Of a stretch of 5,859 bases of DNA, positions 1-5,043 are shown one piece after another; positions within the stretch are counted from its first letter, which is position 1, and every line of letters starts with the position of its first letter. The notes under the pieces are model-generated. The model ran no database searches, was not told the origin of the DNA, and saw nothing but the letters and a program-made list of their open reading frames with translations. Made by a program: the position numbers and the translations under genes. This stretch comes from Betaproteobacteria bacterium (GTDB lineage Bacteria > Pseudomonadota > Gammaproteobacteria > Burkholderiales > UBA9220): contig JAGUYQ010000222.1 of NCBI GenBank assembly GCA_020061285.1, forward strand, positions 1 through 5,859, read 5' to 3'.

Positions 1-377
1 AAGCCCTGCGCGCCTGCGGCCTGTCCCAACGCAAGGTGGAATATATCCGCGACCTGGCCGGCCACTTCCTCCAAGGCCGCATCCACCCCGCCAAGTGGAC
101 CGACATGGACGACGAAGCCATCATCGCCGAACTCACCGACGTGCGCGGCATCGGCCGCTGGACAGCGGAGATGTTCCTGATCTTCAACCTCCTACGCCCC
201 GACGTCCTGCCCCTGGACGACATCGGCCTCCAGCGGGCCATGGCGCTGCACTACAACGGCGGGGAGGCCCTGCCGAGGAAGGAACTGCGGACCATCGGGG
301 AAAGCTGGCGGCCCTGGCGCTCGGTGGCGACGTGGTATCTGTGGCGGGCGCTGGACCCGGAGCCGGTGGAGTATTAA
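1..377 (+). CDS. DNA-3-methyladenine glycosylase (HhH-GPD family, AlkA type), 3' part only
   Basis: This is the C-terminal part of a base-excision repair glycosylase, which removes alkylated bases such as 3-methyladenine from DNA in the cytoplasm. The frame is open from base 3, so the start lies outside the window; 124 residues are visible before the TAA at 375-377. The helix-hairpin-helix glycines are seen in VRGIGRWTAEMF (from about base 141). The segment LPLDDIGLQ follows; by alignment from memory with E. coli AlkA (FLPDDYLIKQ) the second Asp, codon 219-221, is the catalytic residue. The later WRPWRSVATWYLWRAL is the usual AlkA-family C-terminal helix. The GTG at base 36 is internal, because coding similarity continues upstream of it (residues LRACGLSQRK). 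Whether the whole protein is the short single-domain form or a longer AlkA cannot be seen. Codon use is GC-rich, unlike the gene that follows. The family call is firm; substrate range is inferred. Confidence 0.92.
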   Translation, partial: ALRACGLSQRKVEYIRDLAGHFLQGRIHPAKWTDMDDEAIIAELTDVRGIGRWTAEMFLIFNLLRPDVLPLDDIGLQRAMALHYNGGEALPRKELRTIGESWRPWRSVATWYLWRALDPEPVEY

Positions 378-393
378 TTAAGCATCAAGGGTT

Positions 394-398
394 AGGAG
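394..398 (+). promoter_or_regulatory. Ribosome-binding site in front of an ATA codon
   Basis: AGGAG lies five bases before ATA 404-406, the ideal distance for a start codon. This places the original start of the broken low-GC gene and suggests that its ATG has been lost. It lies only 17 bases after the stop of the glycosylase gene. Confidence 0.5.
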
Positions 399-403
399 CG
401 TTC

Positions 404-953
404 ATAAAGGAACTCGAAGTTGTCATAGCTAATACATATATCGATGCTCATGGAGAAAAACTATCGCGTGAAAACCTAGAAACCCTTATTGCCTCAATAC
501 AACAATCGTTCATCCCCATCGGAATTGAGCATGCCCCCCCGTATTCCGCCATTTGGGCGACTGCGCTCGGGATTTATTCGCGAGAGAGAAGATGGCGAAT
601 ACGAAGCTGTAGCTGTAATGGAGATATTTGAAGAGGATGATGACTTTGCTTCTGAAGAAGACACGAGAGAAATGGTTCTTTCCGGACATCACTCAAATGG
701 ACTTCAAATCTCATATGATTGGACGCATAGACATCCAGAGGACCAAGCAGACATCACTGCCATTTCAAATATATTGGGAACCTCGCCAAAATACGACGTT
801 AAAAAATCTGCCGACCCTATCAGCCTAATTACTCTAGGGGGTGCGTTTGTTTTGGTGGGGATAGTCAGCGGATTTTTGAATCAAATAGGCTCCGATGCCT
901 GGAAAGCCATTAGGCCGAGGCTAGCTGCACTTTTAACTCGCCAGCCCGCGTAG
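404..953 (+). pseudogene. Frameshifted low-GC gene for a small membrane-anchored protein of unknown function
   Basis: Two overlapping frames join into one coherent protein of about 182 residues. The first half (404 to about 538) reads IKELEVVIANTYIDAHGEKL and continues to PIGIEHAP. The second half (about 540-953) continues RIPPFGRLRSGFIRERED and ends at TAG 951-953. The switch falls in a run of seven C at 534-540; with six C the text would read straight through as GIEHAPRIPPFGR. No ATG, GTG or TTG exists in the first frame downstream of the glycosylase stop. The best start site is ATA 404-406, five bases after AGGAG (394-398), as though an ATG had mutated. The middle is acidic (EIFEEDDDFASEEDTRE). 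Near the C-terminus there is one hydrophobic segment (SLITLGGAFVLVGIVSGFL), then a short basic tail. Base composition is visibly more AT-rich than both neighbours, suggesting transfer. A shorter product from ATG 531 (140 residues) is possible. I do not recognise the family. Confidence 0.7.
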
Positions 954-1029
954 GGCGCAATAACCGCAGGGCATTGCGCCGCATGGTTTAATATCCGGCG
1001 CAATACGGCTAACGCCTATTGCGCCCTAC
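941..1029. repeat. Palindromic intergenic repeat, copy A (full length)
   Basis: The outer arms form a perfect 13-bp inverted repeat: GTAGGGCGCAATA at 950-962 and its complement at 1017-1029. An inner 9-bp pair, ATTGCGCCG (973-981) with CGGCGCAAT (996-1004), gives a long two-part hairpin. Positions 954-1029 match copy C closely, apart from the loop. Positions 941-962 are also repeated exactly at 1380-1401 (copy B), so the element extends about nine bases beyond the stem on the left. It sits between a plus-strand gene end and a minus-strand gene end, where such REP/BIME-like elements commonly act as bidirectional terminators or mRNA 3' stabilisers. Its left arm contains the TAG stop of the upstream gene. 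Confidence 0.88.
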
Positions 1030-1032
1030 CGC

Positions 1033-1320
1033 CTATTTCGGACAATTGGTCGGCACGGCCAGGTTTGCGCCGAAAGGATTGGCCCGCCAGGGTTCCACAT
1101 AGCGGGGAATGCTCACGCATGCCTTGCCGGTTCGGACTATGCGGGTGCCGTCCGCCCTCTCCATCACGACTTCCTTGGGAGGGCTCTCGCGGATGACCAC
1201 GCCCTCCCCCTCCGTGTCGTCGTTCACCCCCACCCGAGGCGCCTGCCCTTCTTGCGCGGCCATCAGAGAGGCCGGGGTGGCGAGCAGCAGGAGGGCGAGG
1301 TAGGCGGGGAACGGTTTCAT
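1033..1320 (-). CDS. Small secreted protein of unknown function
   Basis: This encodes 95 residues from ATG 1318-1320 to TAG 1033-1035. The N-terminus is a typical Sec signal peptide: MKPFP, then the hydrophobic run AYLALLLLATPASLMAA, with likely cleavage after Ala21 or Ala22. The mature part of about 74 residues is mostly polar. It holds an acidic stretch (NDDTEGEG), a short segment with strand-like alternation (KEVVMERADGTRIVRTGKAC) and a C-terminal part rich in Pro and aromatics (IPRYVEPWRANPFGANL). It has two cysteines, one mid-protein and one two residues before the end (TNCPK), which could form a disulfide in the periplasm. A TTG two codons upstream (1324-1326) is an alternative start, but neither start has a clear Shine-Dalgarno sequence. 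GC-rich codon use agrees with a native gene, and the reverse frame is less protein-like. It faces the broken gene across repeat A and diverges from nhaA. I do not recognise the family. Confidence 0.72.
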   Translation of the reverse strand: MKPFPAYLALLLLATPASLMAAQEGQAPRVGVNDDTEGEGVVIRESPPKEVVMERADGTRIVRTGKACVSIPRYVEPWRANPFGANLAVPTNCPK

Positions 1321-1379
1321 GGTCAAGGGAACAAATCATCAACAAATCCATAATACCCTACCATACTCTTGCCTCCTAC

Positions 1380-1413
1380 CCAGCCCGCGTAGGGCGCAAT
1401 ACGGCTAACGCCT
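1380..1413. repeat. Palindromic intergenic repeat, copy B (internally deleted)
   Basis: Positions 1380-1401 are identical to the left edge and arm of copy A (941-962). The sequence then continues directly with ACGGCTAACGCCTA, which in copy A lies near the right arm (1005-1018). The roughly 43-bp interior of copy A is missing. Both junction sides share GGCGCAATA, so a recombination or slippage deletion between these short direct repeats explains the structure. The right closing arm is lost, so no strong hairpin remains. It lies in the divergent spacer between the small secreted protein gene and nhaA. Confidence 0.8.
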
Positions 1414-1449
1414 ACCACGCACCTCTTGGATAACCGTTAAACTCTCCCT

Positions 1450-2790
1450 ATGAGTGAAGACCCGCAAGCCAACACAGACATCTCTCGGTTGCCCAAGGAG
1501 CTCGTCGATCGGCTGACAAAGCCGTTTGCCCGCTTCTTGCGTATCGAGGCCGCAGGCGGCGCCGTTCTGCTGTTGTTCACTGTCGCCGCCCTCGTTTTAT
1601 CCAACTCCCCGTGGGCGCCCCTTTATTCGGCCGTTTGGCAGACACCGCTGGGCCTTCAGCTCGGCTCGCTGGAGTTCGCCCGTTCCCTGAGGGATTGGGT
1701 CAACGACGGGTTGATGACGCTGTTTTTCTTCCTGGTCGCCCTGGAACTCAAGCGAGAGCTGGTTCTGGGGGAACTGAACCACCCGCGCATGGCCGCGCTG
1801 TCGATCGCGGCGGCGCTGGGCGGCATGTTCGTGCCCGCGGCCTTGTATCTGCTGCTGCAATCGGGTCAACCCGGCGAGGCGGGCTGGGGCACGGTCATGG
1901 CAAGCGACACCGCGTTCGTCATCGGCTGCCTGGCGCTGCTGGGACCGCGCATTCCCCAAAGCCTGCGCGTGTTCATGCTTTCGTTGGCCATCGTTGACGA
2001 CATCGGCGCCATCCTCGTCGTGGCCATCGGCTACAGCAGCCACATTGCCTGGGGCGCGCTCGCCCTGGGCGCGCTTGGCATCGCGATGGTGCGCGCCGTA
2101 GCGCTGGCCGGCTCCCGAGGTTTTCCGATCTACTTCCTGCTGGGGGGCTTCATCTGGCTCGCCGTGGATGCGTCCGGAATCCACGCAACGATCACAGGGG
2201 TGATTCTCGGGTTGCTGACTCCTGCCCGCAGATGGGTCAGCGACGAGCGCCTGTACGCCATATTGCATCGAGTGGTCGCCCATCCGGCCAGCGACGAGGG
2301 CAGTGGCGACACGAAGGACCGGCAGACATTGCAGGTGGCCGAGGTCGCCGCGCGCGAGACGTTGTCGCCGGTCGAACGCTTGGAGATTGCCCTACACCCG
2401 TGGGTCGGTTTTGTCATCATGCCGCTTTTCGCCTTCGCCAATGCCGGATTGACGCTTAACTTGGCCGACCTCGGCACTCCCGTCACGGTAGCCATGTTCG
2501 TCGGCTTCGCCGTCGGCAAGCCCATTGGGGTCCTGGCGTTCAGTTGGCTGGCCGTGCGCTCGGGTATCGCGCTACGCCCCCCGGACTTGAGCTGGAGCTT
2601 ACTGGCCGGCGGCGCCTTGCTCGCCGGGATCGGCTTCACGATGGCGCTGTTTATCGCCAACCTGGCCTTCAGCAAGAGCCTGATCGACAGCGCAAAACTA
2701 GGAATCTTCCTGGCATCCCTCTTTTCCGCGATGGCGGGCCTCGCGCTGTTGAGGTGGCTGCCCGCCCAACGTGAACGCGGGGCATTTTGA
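1450..2790 (+). CDS. nhaA: Na+/H+ antiporter NhaA
   Basis: NhaA is an inner-membrane antiporter that uses the proton gradient to expel Na+ (and Li+), keeping internal pH and sodium in range. The 446 residues carry the family hallmarks: NDGLMTLFFFLVALELKRE (85-103); MASDTAFVIG with Asp153, equivalent to E. coli Asp133; LAIVDDIGAI with Asp183-Asp184, equivalent to the ion-binding Asp163-Asp164; FVIMPLFAFANAG (321-333); GKPIG with Lys357, equivalent to Lys300; and GIGFTMALFIANLAF (393-407). About a dozen hydrophobic segments are visible. E. coli NhaA has 388 residues. The extra length includes roughly 37 residues in a hydrophilic loop (about 262-310, rich in Asp, Glu and Arg) and a longer N-terminus. 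No clear Shine-Dalgarno sequence precedes ATG 1450; it was chosen because the start of the conserved region follows naturally and no better upstream start was seen. The gene appears monocistronic and converges on the exonuclease gene. Its TGA abuts repeat C. Confidence 0.97.
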   Translation: MSEDPQANTDISRLPKELVDRLTKPFARFLRIEAAGGAVLLLFTVAALVLSNSPWAPLYSAVWQTPLGLQLGSLEFARSLRDWVNDGLMTLFFFLVALELKRELVLGELNHPRMAALSIAAALGGMFVPAALYLLLQSGQPGEAGWGTVMASDTAFVIGCLALLGPRIPQSLRVFMLSLAIVDDIGAILVVAIGYSSHIAWGALALGALGIAMVRAVALAGSRGFPIYFLLGGFIWLAVDASGIHATITGVILGLLTPARRWVSDERLYAILHRVVAHPASDEGSGDTKDRQTLQVAEVAARETLSPVERLEIALHPWVGFVIMPLFAFANAGLTLNLADLGTPVTVAMFVGFAVGKPIGVLAFSWLAVRSGIALRPPDLSWSLLAGGALLAGIGFTMALFIANLAFSKSLIDSAKLGIFLASLFSAMAGLALLRWLPAQRERGAF

Positions 2791-2865
2791 GGCGCGATAA
2801 CCGCAGGGCATTGCGCCGGATGGGTTGCCTACGGCGCAATACGGCTTGCGCCTATTGCGCCCTAC
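2791..2865. repeat. Palindromic intergenic repeat, copy C (full length)
   Basis: This copy shares its left half with copy A (33 bases, 2791-2823 against 954-986, two mismatches) and its right half too (CGGCGCAATACGGCT at 2832-2846, then GCGCCTATTGCGCCCTAC to 2865). Only the loop (2824-2831) differs. The outer arms GGCGCGATA (2791-2799) and TATTGCGCC pair with one G-T mismatch. It exactly fills the space between the convergent nhaA and exonuclease genes, where a transcript from either side would form a long hairpin, so a role as bidirectional terminator or 3' end protector is likely (inference). The right arm, read on the minus strand, contains the TAG stop of the exonuclease gene. Confidence 0.88.
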
Positions 2866-3475
2866 ACACCTCCCGCCAGCGTTCGACGCACGCCTCCAAC
2901 TCCCGCCGCGACACCCCCTGGATAGCCCGCAGCAGTTCGTGGCTCACCGCCCCCAAGCCGAAACGCCCCATCAACTCCTCCTCTATCCGCAGCAGCAGGT
3001 TGGCCGTCATCTCCGCGTCCGCCAGGGCCCGGTGGAAGCGGCCCGCCACGGGCACTCGGGCGTACCTTACCAGGGTGCCGAGCTTGTGGTTGGGGGCGTC
3101 GGGGTAGATACGCCGGGCGAGCAGCATGGAGCAGGTGAAGTCCTGCCGCCGCGCGAGGCCTGCGCGGGCCAGTTCGTCGTCCCAGAACTTGCGGTCGAAG
3201 GAGGCGTTGTGGGCCACCAGGGGATGACTGCCGACGAATTCCGCCACTTCCCCCATCACCCGTTCCGCCGGCGGCGCCTTGCGAACCATGGCGTTGCTGA
3301 TGCCGGTGAGTTCCTCGATGAAGGGCGGGATATAGGCGCCAGTGTTCATCAGACTCTGGTAACGGTCCACGATGACGCCGTCCCGCACCAGCACGGCGGC
3401 GATTTCCGTCGCCCGTGCGCCGTGTTCGGGGGACATGCCCGTGGTCTCGAAATCTATGACTGCCAGTGTTTCCAT
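2852..3475 (-). CDS. DnaQ-like 3'-5' exonuclease (DEDDh family)
   Basis: This is a 207-residue single-domain exonuclease of the DnaQ/RNase T superfamily, which removes nucleotides from 3' ends using two metal ions. All catalytic motifs are present: ExoI VIDFETTG with Asp8 and Glu10; ExoII AHNASFD with Asp94; ExoIII HRALADAE with His148 and Asp153, which marks the DEDDh subtype. The segment IPPFIEELTGISNAMV (49-64) is the usual conserved stretch between ExoI and ExoII. The C-terminal 40 residues form a helical tail after the catalytic fold. ATG 3473-3475 is preceded by GAGG at the right distance (CGAGGATAA before the ATG), which supports the start. The family resembles the DNA polymerase III epsilon subunit, but this protein is shorter than E. 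coli DnaQ (243) and I see no clear clamp- or alpha-binding motif. It may be a stand-alone repair or RNA exonuclease. The stop codon lies inside repeat C. Confidence 0.94.
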   Translation of the reverse strand: METLAVIDFETTGMSPEHGARATEIAAVLVRDGVIVDRYQSLMNTGAYIPPFIEELTGISNAMVRKAPPAERVMGEVAEFVGSHPLVAHNASFDRKFWDDELARAGLARRQDFTCSMLLARRIYPDAPNHKLGTLVRYARVPVAGRFHRALADAEMTANLLLRIEEELMGRFGLGAVSHELLRAIQGVSRRELEACVERWREVCRAQ

Positions 3476-3539
3476 TTATCCTCGATAAGCGTTACCGCCA
3501 TGCCGCCCTGCCCGGCGGCCATGTCCCCCGCCCCACATA

Positions 3540-3571
3540 TTAACAATCTTGCCTTCTTTCTGCGCTAGAAT
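3540..3571 (+). promoter_or_regulatory. Possible sigma-70 promoter for the 3605 gene group
   Basis: TTAACA (3540-3545, five of six to TTGACA) and TAGAAT (3566-3571) lie in the AT-rich centre of the divergent spacer. The distance of 20 bases is longer than the usual 17, so this is a weak prediction. A transcript would start near 3578 and carry a short leader ending with GAGG (3593-3596), eight bases before ATG 3605. Confidence 0.28.
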
Positions 3572-3604
3572 AGCCTCCATCCCGAGTTTCCCGAGGTTCA
3601 TTCC

Positions 3605-3961
3605 ATGTACCACGTCAACCGCAGCGTCGCCGTCATCAAACCCAGGCAGCCCTTCTTCGACTGGCTGAAGAGCACCCCGGACTGGGACCTGGACCTGACC
3701 CTGGAAAACCTGCGGGTGGACTGCACCGCCCTGTTGATCCCCGAGTTCGACGAGCCGGAAGACGCGGTGCGCTACATCGACGAGCGCTTCGAGCAGATTT
3801 TCGAGATGGAGCTGTCGTCCTGGTACGAGGACCAGAAGCTGTGGCCCGCCGACCGTGGCCTGAAGGCCTTCTGGGAATGGTTCGAGGTGGAACTGCATTC
3901 GGTGGTGGTGGACGTGCCCGACGAGGACATCAACGAAACCAGCCTCGCCGTCCTGCACTGA
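3605..3961 (+). CDS. Conserved acidic protein of unknown function (118 residues)
   Basis: The protein starts MYHVNRSVAVIKPRQPFFDWL and is acidic, with many Trp, Phe and Asp/Glu residues. No signal peptide, membrane segment or known catalytic motif is visible, so it is probably cytosolic. Notable stretches are DCTALLIPEFDEPEDAVRYI (39-58), FEMELSSWYEDQKLWP and FWEWFEVELHSVVVDVPDE. From memory, proteins with this same layout occur as conserved hypothetical proteins across beta- and gammaproteobacteria, so it is likely an old housekeeping gene rather than an acquisition; I cannot name the family. The start is supported by GAGG (3593-3596), eight bases upstream. It is the first gene of a plus-strand group and lies 13 bases before the SemiSWEET gene, so the two are probably co-transcribed. 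It diverges from the exonuclease gene across 129 bases. Confidence 0.88.
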   Translation: MYHVNRSVAVIKPRQPFFDWLKSTPDWDLDLTLENLRVDCTALLIPEFDEPEDAVRYIDERFEQIFEMELSSWYEDQKLWPADRGLKAFWEWFEVELHSVVVDVPDEDINETSLAVLH

Positions 3962-3974
3962 TTTCTCCGCTCCC

Positions 3975-4232
3975 ATGCCCGAACTCGCCGACCTCCTCGG
4001 CTCCGCCGCCGGCGCCCTGACCACCGCCGCCTTCGTGCCCCAGGCGGTGAAGACCTGGAAATCCCGCTCCACCGGGGACCTGTCCCTGGGCATGTTCCTG
4101 GTGTTCGCCCTCGGGGTGCTGCTGTGGCTGTGCTACGGCATCATTATTTCCTCCACCCCGATCATCGTCGCCAACAGCGTCACCCTGGCCTTGGCCCTGT
4201 CCATCCTGCTGATGAAGCTCCGCTTCAAGTAA
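3975..4232 (+). CDS. SemiSWEET sugar transporter (MtN3/PQ-loop family)
   Basis: This 85-residue inner-membrane protein has the three-helix form of the bacterial SemiSWEETs, which dimerise and move sugars such as sucrose or glucose down a gradient. Helix 1 (about 7-23) ends with the signature FVPQ (20-23), the PQ motif, followed by the polar KTWKSRSTGDLSL turn seen in this family. Helix 2 (about 38-58) contains GVLLWLCYGI with Trp51 and Tyr54. Helix 3 (about 62-80) begins with IIVANSVTLAL, where Asn67 corresponds to the conserved sugar-pocket Asn. The length is the family norm. There is no clear ribosome-binding site in the 13-base gap from the preceding gene, so translational coupling or a weak site is likely. 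The substrate cannot be told from sequence. Confidence 0.9.
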   Translation: MPELADLLGSAAGALTTAAFVPQAVKTWKSRSTGDLSLGMFLVFALGVLLWLCYGIIISSTPIIVANSVTLALALSILLMKLRFK

Positions 4233-4237
4233 CCCCT

Positions 4238-4265
4238 TGCGGGCGGCCCCGGCGCCATCTAAATT
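4238..4265 (+). promoter_or_regulatory. Possible promoter for the cyclic-nucleotide-binding protein gene
   Basis: TTGCGG (4238-4243) and TAAATT (4260-4265) are 16 bases apart, in the 65-base gap after the SemiSWEET stop. Both boxes are only partial matches to the consensus, so read-through from the upstream gene pair is also possible. Confidence 0.25.
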
Positions 4266-4297
4266 CAGGTTGGGGAGCACAGCAAAAGGAAGTCATC

Positions 4298-4804
4298 ATG
4301 TCCTGGGTCAAGTCGGACATCACCTTCGAAGCCATCCAGCAGCGCCAGCTCGTCGCCAAGCTGATGCACTCGGTCAAGCTGTTCGAGGGCCTGACCAGCA
4401 ACGAGACCCTGGACCTGCTGGCCGAGGCGGAAAAAAGCGTCTTCGCCGCCGGCGACTACATCATCCAGGAAGGGGAACGGGGGGCCTTCATGTACGTGAT
4501 CGTCGCCGGCAAGGTGGAGATCACCAAATGGGTCAACGGCTCCTTTGAGAAGCCCCTGGCGGAATTCGGCGCCGGCGACAGCTTCGGCGAGATGGCCCTG
4601 GTGGACAACCTGGAACGCTCCGCCTCGGTCAAGGCCCTCACCCCCTGCACCCTGCTGCGCCTGAGCGACCAGACCTTCCGCCAAATCCCCGCCATCGGCG
4701 CCAAGATTTACCGCAACATCGCCTGTCTCCTGTCCCAGCGGCTGCGCAACACCAATGCGATGATCTCCCTGCTGATGGCGGAAAACGACGACAAATCCGC
4801 CTGA
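4298..4804 (+). CDS. Stand-alone cyclic nucleotide-binding domain protein (Crp/PKA-R fold)
   Basis: The 168-residue protein is almost wholly one cNMP-binding domain. After an N-terminal helix (about 1-25) comes HSVKLFEGLTSNETLDLLAE, then the beta-roll DYIIQEGERGAFMYVIVAGKVEI (53-75). The phosphate-binding cassette GDSFGEMALVDNLERSASV (93-111) follows, with Glu98 and Arg107 in the places that hold the ribose and cyclic phosphate. The last 40 residues form helices (IGAKIYRNIACLLSQRLRNTN). There is no helix-turn-helix, kinase, channel or cyclase part, so it is not a CRP-type transcription factor; it may relay a cNMP signal to a partner protein (inference). ATG 4298 was chosen over upstream in-frame codons because AGGAAG (4287-4292) sits five bases before it and similarity begins there. 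The ligand (cAMP, cGMP or none) is not decided by sequence. It follows the SemiSWEET gene by 65 bases on the same strand. Confidence 0.92.
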   Translation: MSWVKSDITFEAIQQRQLVAKLMHSVKLFEGLTSNETLDLLAEAEKSVFAAGDYIIQEGERGAFMYVIVAGKVEITKWVNGSFEKPLAEFGAGDSFGEMALVDNLERSASVKALTPCTLLRLSDQTFRQIPAIGAKIYRNIACLLSQRLRNTNAMISLLMAENDDKSA

Positions 4805-4887
4805 TTTCGAACCCATCTCCAAAAATCCGCCCTTCAACCCGGCGGCAAAATTTGTTACCCTGAAAAAGGGCACCCCCCACCCACCCG

Positions 4888-4901
4888 TGCCGAAAACGGC
4901 A
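4888..4901 (+). terminator. Small hairpin between the cNMP-binding and trehalose synthase-like genes
   Basis: TGCCG and CGGCA pair around an AAAA loop, with a further G-U pair outside. There is no T run after it, so it is at best a weak terminator or leader structure. The rest of the 239-base spacer (4805-5043) holds no recognisable gene. I see no convincing promoter there, although one is expected. Confidence 0.22.
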
Positions 4902-5027
4902 TCCGATTCAAGCCCTAGCGGCTGATCCTCCCCGCCGAAACGGCCGGGACGGACACACGAACTGCTCTCTTCGCCCTCCCGCCCGCCCGGATTTCCATAC
5001 CGGCGGCGGAGGCTTGGGAAATATCAC

Positions 5028-5033
5028 AGGAGG
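5028..5033 (+). promoter_or_regulatory. Strong ribosome-binding site for the sensor/trehalose synthase-like gene
   Basis: A full AGGAGG lies ten bases before ATG 5044. It fixes the start of this gene and is the strongest Shine-Dalgarno sequence in the window. Confidence 0.7.
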
Positions 5034-5043
5034 CACTCGAAAC

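Noticed and set aside
489..533. Independent gene starting at TTG 489
   Set aside because: The first 14 codons of this frame are not protein-like, while the other frame is strongly so up to the C7 run. The frameshift explanation is better.
530..545. Programmed +1 ribosomal frameshifting at the C run
   Set aside because: No in-frame stop lies at the slip site, no stimulatory structure is evident, and the start codon is also lost. Decay, slippage or sequence error is simpler.
404..640. Similarity of the first half to phage prohead protease-like domains
   Set aside because: The pattern of a residue run like DAHGEKL followed later by an EH...PPFGR segment is loosely reminiscent, but no catalytic residues can be placed and no phage genes are nearby. 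It is too weak to call without a search.
941..1413. CRISPR array from repeats A and B
   Set aside because: The two copies differ in length and internal structure, are separated by a gene, and form long palindromes. There are no regular spacers.
1597..2675. Minus-strand open frames across nhaA
   Set aside because: They lie opposite an unambiguous NhaA sequence, and their translations are rich in Arg, Gln and Pro with no family features.
2825..3568. Plus-strand open frame of 247 codons opposite the exonuclease
   Set aside because: The minus strand holds a complete DEDDh exonuclease with all catalytic residues. The plus frame starts inside repeat C and has no recognisable features.
3476..4093. 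Minus-strand open frame ending just before the exonuclease start
   Set aside because: It covers the conserved 118-residue protein and part of SemiSWEET in antisense, has no ribosome-binding site of note, and looks like a composition shadow.
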